From JANLSE01 sp038214135 (lineage in GTDB: Bacteria > Chloroflexota > Chloroflexia > Chloroflexales > Roseiflexaceae), in NCBI GenBank assembly GCA_038214135.1, contig JBBQSD010000116.1:1-20924 (forward strand): DNA of 20,924 nt. Reading direction: 5' to 3'. Position numbers and translations under genes: made by a program. The notes below the pieces were generated by a model, which searched no databases, had not been told where the DNA came from, and saw only the letters and a list, made by a program, of their open reading frames with translations. Shown piece after piece: positions 14,991 to 20,924 of this stretch; position 1 is the stretch's first letter; each line of letters starts with the position of its first letter.

Positions 14991-17465
14991 ATGCTGATCG
15001 ACACTCACCCAACGCCAACTGTGGATCATGCCCATGCGGCACCCCAGATTCTGGCAGCAATCGATCTGGCGATCAAAATTGGTGCTGCCGATCTGGCCGA
15101 GCAGGCTGCTCGCCTGCTGATCGGCCTGTTTCCCGATGCCATTGCTCCATCGGTATTGCTCGGGCGGGCGTTGGTTGATCTCGGCCAGTGGCGGCAGGCC
15201 ATCGACCATTTTCGCTGGGTGTTGGCGTTGCACCCACTCGATTCGAGTGCCTGGTCCGGCATGGCAGCGGCGCTTGCCGTGGCTGGCCGCCATGCCGAGG
15301 CACGTGCCGCACTTGGCCGGGCGGCATTGCATGATCCACTCGATAGCCAGGTGCTCACGCCTGGTGTTGTACTATTGCCGCGTGAGGGCCTTGGTGTCAG
15401 CTATATGCGCCAGGGCCATGCCGATATTGCGCGCAGCGAACTGGCCGCAGCGCTGGCCGAACGGCCAGAACGCATCGATATTCAGTACTATTATGTTGAA
15501 GCACTGCGCCGTTGTGGTGCGCTCCCAGATGCGCTGGCGCTGCTCAATCAGCTTCCGGGCACGGCATTACATACATTGCCCGCGCTACTGCTGTGCGCGG
15601 CACTCAACCCAAACACAGCCAGCCAGCGCAGCCAGGCCGCTCGGCTCGATCTCGATGGCCAGTACACCCGCCGTTTCTTTGCGCCATTGCGCCCACCATG
15701 GGATCTGCTGCCACCACCGCAGATCATGCCTGGTGCGATGTTGTCCGCGCTGGCTCCATTGATTGCCCAGCTTCCGCAGTTGCAAAAACAGGCACCTGTT
15801 AGTAAACACACACCATCTGCACCAGAAACAACCCGCGAATCGCTACCGGGCGCTGTTCGCGAGTATATTGCAACCGCCGAACGGCTGCGTACGCGCCTGG
15901 TAACGGCGGATGGTTCTCCAAAACCGTTGCTTTCCTATCGCGATTCGGAGCAACAGGTGCATGTGCTGCTGGCCTGCCGTACAGCCCTTGGCCGCTGTTA
16001 TGGCAGTGATGGGGCGGCAGTAATCGATAAGCGGCTGCGTACGCTGGCCGAAACCCTACGGCACAGAGGCGTCCAGGCGCATGTCTGGTATCTCGATGAT
16101 GGCGAAACACTGCGTTGTGGCGAGCAGATTGCGCTGAAGGCTGTTCCGCCCGAACCGGCAGCCATTGCAGAACTGTTGCGCCGAGCTGCTCGTGCGTTTG
16201 TAGAACAGGGCCAGGAACTTGGCACCGTATTGCTGATCGGTGGCAGTGAATGCCTGCCTTCTTTCCGTATGCCAAACCTGCTGCCTGATGGTGATCCCGA
16301 GCTTGTCTCGGATCTGCCATATGCTGGCACGGATGAACAGGATCTGGCACCACAGATGGTGGTTGCGCGCCTGCCCGATGCCGGCAGTATGAACTTTCTG
16401 CTGCAACAGCTTGATCGCATGATTGCCCGACACAGCGGCCCGGCACGTGGCCCGCTTGCTCGCTTCCGGCCAACTACTGCTGAACCCATGCGCAGCGCAC
16501 GTGTATTGGCCAGTGGCTATGCAGCCGAAGCATGGCACGAACCGGCGCGTGCCATCCTCGATTCGCTTGGCCAACAGGCTGATCTGCTGCTCTCGCCGCC
16601 ACTTGAGGCAACCCGATTGGATGCGGGCACATTGTTTGGATCACAGATCGCATATGTCAATTTACATGGGGCGATTGGCCGCAGCAGCTGGTATGGCCAG
16701 CCGGATAGCTGGAGTGGGGCGGCCACCAAATTGCCGGTTGCACTGCGGCCAGAGCAACTGATTGGCCAGTGTGCCAGCGATGGGCTGCTGATCAGTGAGG
16801 CCTGTTACGGGCTTGAGTTGGATGGGCGTTCGGTTGAACAGGCGATTCCGCTTCAGGCATTACGCGATGGCATGGCCGCCTGCATTGGTTCAACGGTCAC
16901 GGCCTATGGCAGCTATGCGACACCATTGATCGGTGCGGATCTCTTGTGTGAGCGCTTGATCGTCCACCTTGCCAGTGGTATGCCATCTGGCCTGGCCATG
17001 CGCCAGGCACGCAGCGAATTTGCCCAGATCATGTATCGCCGCCAGGGCCATCTCGATGATGTTGATCGCAAGACGCTGCTTTCGTTTGTGCTGTATGGCG
17101 ATCCATGGGCCGCTGTTGCACTGCCAAACGGCCAACCGGCCAATCAGGCGCCAGGGCTGTTCAACACCATCCTGCGCCCTGGCCGCCCGCGCAGCGTGGC
17201 ACCAATTGATGAACGCCAGGTGCCACGCGATGTGCTGCGCAATGTGCGGGCGGCCCTGCGCAAGGTGCTGCCCGGCCTGGAACAGGCGCGCCTGGCAGTG
17301 ACTGCCCGCAGCGACCGGGGTTTGGCGCTGAAAGGTGATAATCCGCCAGATCTGGTGTTTAGCGCCCACGAACAGGTGCAAACCGATGATGGCGATACGA
17401 TCACCCAGACAGCCCAGATCACGGTCAGCCACGATGCGATCATCAAGGTTGCGCTGACGAGGTGA
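14991..17465 (+). CDS. TPR protein with a C25-like (gingipain/caspase-clan) cysteine protease domain
   Basis: An 824-residue protein. Residues 15-205 carry about five TPR-like repeats. A linker leads to a clan CD cysteine protease domain of about 290-705. The LLIGGSECLP strand at 414-423, then SDLPY at 440-444 and VARLP, match the gingipain (Peptidase C25, PF01364) pattern. The catalytic dyad should be H559 in VNLHG and C605 in SEACYG, an order and spacing that also fit the related CHAT proteases. The last ~110 residues are unrecognised. Gingipains are secreted, but this protein has no signal peptide, so it should act inside the cell. It follows the NACHT-TPR gene by 72 bp, with AAAGG at 14977-14981 before ATG 14991. 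The natural reading is a protease regulated by, or docked on, the giant TPR protein. The substrate is unknown. Confidence 0.85.
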   Translation: MLIDTHPTPTVDHAHAAPQILAAIDLAIKIGAADLAEQAARLLIGLFPDAIAPSVLLGRALVDLGQWRQAIDHFRWVLALHPLDSSAWSGMAAALAVAGRHAEARAALGRAALHDPLDSQVLTPGVVLLPREGLGVSYMRQGHADIARSELAAALAERPERIDIQYYYVEALRRCGALPDALALLNQLPGTALHTLPALLLCAALNPNTASQRSQAARLDLDGQYTRRFFAPLRPPWDLLPPPQIMPGAMLSALAPLIAQLPQLQKQAPVSKHTPSAPETTRESLPGAVREYIATAERLRTRLVTADGSPKPLLSYRDSEQQVHVLLACRTALGRCYGSDGAAVIDKRLRTLAETLRHRGVQAHVWYLDDGETLRCGEQIALKAVPPEPAAIAELLRRAARAFVEQGQELGTVLLIGGSECLPSFRMPNLLPDGDPELVSDLPYAGTDEQDLAPQMVVARLPDAGSMNFLLQQLDRMIARHSGPARGPLARFRPTTAEPMRSARVLASGYAAEAWHEPARAILDSLGQQADLLLSPPLEATRLDAGTLFGSQIAYVNLHGAIGRSSWYGQPDSWSGAATKLPVALRPEQLIGQCASDGLLISEACYGLELDGRSVEQAIPLQALRDGMAACIGSTVTAYGSYATPLIGADLLCERLIVHLASGMPSGLAMRQARSEFAQIMYRRQGHLDDVDRKTLLSFVLYGDPWAAVALPNGQPANQAPGLFNTILRPGRPRSVAPIDERQVPRDVLRNVRAALRKVLPGLEQARLAVTARSDRGLALKGDNPPDLVFSAHEQVQTDDGDTITQTAQITVSHDAIIKVALTR

Positions 17466-17473
17466 CGGTGTGC

Positions 17474-17479
17474 TACAAT
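17474..17479 (+). promoter_or_regulatory. Candidate internal promoter -10 (TACAAT)
   Basis: TACAAT lies 37 bp before the GTG start at 17517, just after the protease stop codon. A poor -35 candidate, TTGCGC at 17449-17454, would give a 19-bp spacer. It could allow the phosphatase gene to be expressed apart from the upstream block. Confidence 0.35.
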
Positions 17480-17516
17480 GATTGCTTGATACAGTAGACA
17501 CCAAACTGAGGCTGGC

Positions 17517-20500
17517 GTGACCGAATCTACCGTTGTGCAGCGGGTCGAGCGTAATCGCCGTGCGCTTGCAATACTCTACAATATAAGCATTGCCTGCCGT
17601 GGGCAGGTTGCCTTTCAGCCAATTTTCGCGGCCATTGCTGCCGAATTGCGGGCGTTGTTTGCATATGATGCCTGCTATATTGCGGTCTGCGATATTGCGC
17701 GGCCTGGGTTTTTGCGCGCAGCTCTGTTGATCGACGAAGATCTGACGATCTATGAAGAAGACACTGCCTATGGATCGCTGACCAGCACGCTGATCGCCAC
17801 CCGTGAGCCGCTGTTGTTTACCGATCTGGCGATGGATCGTGGTGCGCTCGAAGGCCCGGCGCTCATGTTTGGCGATACCCAGAAGGTTTCGCGGGCCTGG
17901 ATGGGTGTGCCACTCCTGCTTGGCGAAGATACCGTTGGGGTGATTTCGCTGCAGAGCTACCGCCCTGGCCTGTATGCTGCCAGCGATATCGATCTGCTGC
18001 AACAGGCTGGCAATCTTGCGGCGGTCATTCTCGAAAACGCAACCCTTGGCCAATCCCAGCGCGAATTGAGCGCAGCCCTTTCTGCACGCGTTGCCGCCCG
18101 TACTCGTGAGCTTAACGCGCTTGGCGATCTGGCTGCCGAGATGGTGCGCGGCCAACAGATTGGTGATCTGCTTGAACGAGCGCTCGATCAGATCGTTGAC
18201 CTATTTGCCGTCGATGCGGCAATTATTCGGCTGATCGAGCCATCCGGCGATATGCTGCGTCTTGCGGCGCAGCGTGGCATGCCGGAAGCGTATATGCGGA
18301 AGCATCTCCGCATTCCAATGGCGGATACTGTGCTTGGCAAGGTCATCGCCGAGAATCGTGTGCTCGCAACCGGTAGCGAATATGCGGCTGGCCTGCGTGA
18401 GCGTGGGTTGCCATTCCAGGCGGGGCTAAGCGTACCAATGCGGATCGGTACCCAGATCCTTGGTGGCATGAGCCTCATGTGCCGCACACCACGCACCTTT
18501 GGCAACGAAGAAGCCGATGTCGCATTGGTATTGGCCAATCAGGTGGCGATTGCGATAGAGAATGCGCGCCTGTTTGCTGATCGGGATCGCAAGGTTGCCG
18601 AGCTTACTGCACTCGGGGTGATCGCCCAGGCGGCTAGCAATGCACTCGATCTGTCAACGCTGTTGCGCCAGGTGCATAGTGCCCTTTCCGAACTATTGCC
18701 CCTCGATGCCTTCTCGATGGTTGTGTATGATCCAGAGCGCAAGATCATTACCGATGGCATCTCAATCGATGAGGGCGAGGAGTATGGCTACTGGCATCGC
18801 CAGCCACCGCCGCCCGATTCACTCACGGCCTGGGTCATAACCAACCGGCGCCCGTTGCATTTTGATGATCTGGCCCACGAAGTTGAGGCCTACCCAGAAC
18901 TGGCTCGGCGCTATATCATCGGCTCTGGCCGCCATGCTGTTTCCTGGTTGGGTGTGCCACTGCTTAATCGTGATGGTGCGCCAATTGGCGTGATCAATGT
19001 GCAGAGCTATCGCCCGGCCATGTTCAGTGCCCGTGATGAGCGCTTTCTGCTGAATGTTGCTGGGCAGGTGGCCCTGCATGTGCAGAATGTTGGTTTACTT
19101 GCCCATCAGGAACGCCAGATCCGCGAGCTTGATGCAATTGGCCGGATCAGCCAGCATGTCAGTTCATCACTGAGCCTGGAACCCATGCTGCAGCCGGTGT
19201 ATGCCGTGTTACAAGAGACAACCGGTGCCAGTTCGTTTTTCCTGATCATCTGCGAACCCGAACAGCACCGCATTCTGCACGACTACTATATCGATGGCGG
19301 CCAGGAAATTCGGCACGATTGGCCGGATGGCCGCCCGCCAAGCCAGAGCCTGACATCCTGGATCTTGAATAATAGCCGCCCACTACTGTTCGATGATCTG
19401 CACGCTGAATCAGATTCATTGCGGGTAGTTGGTACATCTCCGGTTGTGTATGGCAGTGAGGATCACCCGCGCTCGTGGAGTGGCGTTCCACTGCTGGATA
19501 GTGAGGCACGCCCAATCGGCGTGATTGCCATCCAGGATAGCCGCGCCTATCAGTATGATCGCCAGACGATCGCGTTTCTTAGCCAGATCGCACTGCACAT
19601 CAGCCTGGGCGTCCAGAAGGCCGAACTGTTTGCTGCCGAACGGGCGGCCCGCCGTACTGCCGATACATTGCGCGAAGTGGCGCGTGTGCTCAGTTCGACG
19701 TTTGATCCAAATGAGGTGCTCGATATTGTTCTGCGCGAACTTCAGCATGTCGTTCCCTATGATACTGCATCGATTATGCTGCTGGAGGGCGATGGGCTGC
19801 GGGTGGTGGCGATCTGTGGGTGGGAACAAAACATGCGGCGGATTGAGATGTTCCCGCTGAACCAGGAGAGTGCGGCGGTTCGAGTGGTACGTGCGCGCAC
19901 CCCCATTGTGATCAGCGACACCCGCACTGCACCGGAATGGCATACGACCTACCCATTACAGGATGAGATCCGCTCCTGGCTTGGTGTGCCGCTTGTTGCC
20001 AAAGGCCGCGTTCTTGGCGTGCTGAACATCGATTCGCGGAGGCCGGATCGCTTCCTGCCACGCGATGTTGAAGTGGCACTAACCTTCGCCAGTCAGGCGG
20101 CGGTCTCGCTCGAAAATGCTCGCCTGTATGCCGAATCGATCACCCGCGTCGAGCAGGAATTGGTGATTGCCCGCCAGATCCAGAGCAACCTATTCCCACA
20201 TGATCTGCCAAAGGTTGCAGGGTTACAGTTGGCCGCACGCTGCCTACCAGCTCGTGAGACGGGTGGCGATTTCTATGATTGCTTTATTCTGAACCCAACC
20301 GTGAGCGCTGTTGGTGGATGGGCCAGCGATGTGATCAATCAGCAGGGTATTCTGGCGCTCATGGTTGGCGATGCATCGGGCAAGAGCATTCCTGGTGCCA
20401 TGCTCATGGCGGTTGCCCGTTCGGTTGCCCGCTCGGAGGCGCGTGATCATATTGAGCCAGCTGCGGTGATGTGTGAGACAAATCAACTCGTTGCATTGGA

Positions 20501-20924
20501 TGTACCACATGGCTCGTTTGTGGCGCTCACCTATGCAACGATTGATCTGCGAACCCAACGTTTGGCGCTTTCCAGTGCAGGCCAGATCGCCCCAATCCGC
20601 CGCCGCCGCGATGGTCATCTCGAAGAATTATTGCCAAGCGGGCCAGCACTGCCGCTCGGCATTCGGCACGAAACCGCCTACCTTGCGCTCGAAGTCGATC
20701 TCATGCCAGGCGATACGCTGGTGTTCTTCACCGATGGCCTGGTCGAAGCCCACGATCCAGCACGGCACATGTTTGGCTTCGAACAGGTTGAGCATCTTAT
20801 TCGTGAATATGGTGATCGTGCGCCAGATGAACTGATCGAGATTTTGCTCGATGCTGTGTATGGCTTTATTGGCCCGACGCCCCAGCACGATGATATTACG
20901 GTGCTGGTGGTGAAGGTGCTATAG
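17517..20924 (+). CDS. Five-GAF sensor protein with SpoIIE/PP2C-type phosphatase domain
   Basis: A 1135-residue cytosolic protein with no membrane segment. Five GAF domains lie at about 8-178, 200-351, 361-528, 534-703 and 716-871, linked by short helical signalling segments. GAFs 1, 3 and 4 share an SLT...RPL.F.DL stretch and a W.GVPLL core, so they look like copies of one another; GAF 2 is the most divergent. Residues 880-1135 are a SpoIIE-type PP2C Ser/Thr phosphatase. Its metal-binding aspartates fit D918 in GGDFYD, D952 in GDASGK, D1073 in FFTDG and D1125/D1126 in HDDITVL. Such proteins usually dephosphorylate anti-anti-sigma (STAS) partners in response to a small ligand or redox state. 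No STAS protein or anti-sigma kinase is encoded in the window. GAGG at 17508-17511 supports the GTG start. The stop codon is the last triplet of the window. Confidence 0.92.
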   Translation: MTESTVVQRVERNRRALAILYNISIACRGQVAFQPIFAAIAAELRALFAYDACYIAVCDIARPGFLRAALLIDEDLTIYEEDTAYGSLTSTLIATREPLLFTDLAMDRGALEGPALMFGDTQKVSRAWMGVPLLLGEDTVGVISLQSYRPGLYAASDIDLLQQAGNLAAVILENATLGQSQRELSAALSARVAARTRELNALGDLAAEMVRGQQIGDLLERALDQIVDLFAVDAAIIRLIEPSGDMLRLAAQRGMPEAYMRKHLRIPMADTVLGKVIAENRVLATGSEYAAGLRERGLPFQAGLSVPMRIGTQILGGMSLMCRTPRTFGNEEADVALVLANQVAIAIENARLFADRDRKVAELTALGVIAQAASNALDLSTLLRQVHSALSELLPLDAFSMVVYDPERKIITDGISIDEGEEYGYWHRQPPPPDSLTAWVITNRRPLHFDDLAHEVEAYPELARRYIIGSGRHAVSWLGVPLLNRDGAPIGVINVQSYRPAMFSARDERFLLNVAGQVALHVQNVGLLAHQERQIRELDAIGRISQHVSSSLSLEPMLQPVYAVLQETTGASSFFLIICEPEQHRILHDYYIDGGQEIRHDWPDGRPPSQSLTSWILNNSRPLLFDDLHAESDSLRVVGTSPVVYGSEDHPRSWSGVPLLDSEARPIGVIAIQDSRAYQYDRQTIAFLSQIALHISLGVQKAELFAAERAARRTADTLREVARVLSSTFDPNEVLDIVLRELQHVVPYDTASIMLLEGDGLRVVAICGWEQNMRRIEMFPLNQESAAVRVVRARTPIVISDTRTAPEWHTTYPLQDEIRSWLGVPLVAKGRVLGVLNIDSRRPDRFLPRDVEVALTFASQAAVSLENARLYAESITRVEQELVIARQIQSNLFPHDLPKVAGLQLAARCLPARETGGDFYDCFILNPTVSAVGGWASDVINQQGILALMVGDASGKSIPGAMLMAVARSVARSEARDHIEPAAVMCETNQLVALDVPHGSFVALTYATIDLRTQRLALSSAGQIAPIRRRRDGHLEELLPSGPALPLGIRHETAYLALEVDLMPGDTLVFFTDGLVEAHDPARHMFGFEQVEHLIREYGDRAPDELIEILLDAVYGFIGPTPQHDDITVLVVKVL

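Noticed and set aside
14991..15060. Possible signal peptide on the C25-like protease
   Set aside because: The N-terminus is polar and His-rich and passes directly into TPR-like helices.
5417..17465. Mobile element or prophage carrying the amidase as an endolysin
   Set aside because: No integrase, transposase, holin, phage structural gene or flanking att-like repeat is visible in the window.
16890..18155. A 421-codon open frame on the minus strand across the protease and phosphatase genes
   Set aside because: It runs antisense to two genes with clear domain motifs and its translation shows no recognisable domain. It is a by-product of the codon bias on the other strand.

Overview
The window (20,924 bp, moderately GC-rich) looks like chromosomal DNA of a filamentous Chloroflexota bacterium, probably class Chloroflexia. 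This is inferred from the giant TPR and multi-GAF proteins, a DUF6062-type protein, a wax-ester-synthase-type acyltransferase, and intergenic heptamer repeats. There is no rRNA, tRNA, CRISPR array or transposase, and I could not name a species.

Positions 1-5200 hold apparently unlinked genes. They are a Cys/His-rich DUF6062-like protein (27-734), a WS/DGAT-type acyltransferase (859-2271), a DUF192 lipoprotein (2424-3035), a PLP-dependent trans-sulfuration-family enzyme (3222-4490) and, convergent with it, an orphan NarL-type response regulator (4516-5196, minus strand). The gaps are rich in small repeats. Copies of a GACTCCT/AGGAGTC heptamer element lie upstream of the acyltransferase, after the lipoprotein (inverted) and upstream of the PLP enzyme. 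A GC-rich inverted repeat of a familiar intergenic type forms the 3' end of the PLP-enzyme gene.

Positions 5200-20924 are a one-directional block of six genes, all plus strand. The order is: a PGRP/AmpD-type amidase with three copies of an unrecognised ~75-residue module; a two-helix membrane protein with a GAF-like C-terminus; a 106-residue membrane hairpin protein; a 2239-residue NACHT-like NTPase with about 50 TPRs; a TPR protein with a gingipain/caspase-clan (C25-like) protease domain and a visible His/Cys dyad; and a five-GAF SpoIIE/PP2C phosphatase that ends with the window. Genes three and four overlap by 4 bp; the others from 6832 onward are 9 to 72 bp apart.

The most interesting hypothesis is that 6832-17465, perhaps with the flanking amidase and phosphatase, is a signalling or programmed-death module. 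In it a NACHT-TPR switch would control a cytosolic caspase-clan protease, with small membrane proteins as regulators, effectors or substrates. The architecture is read from sequence; the function is inference.
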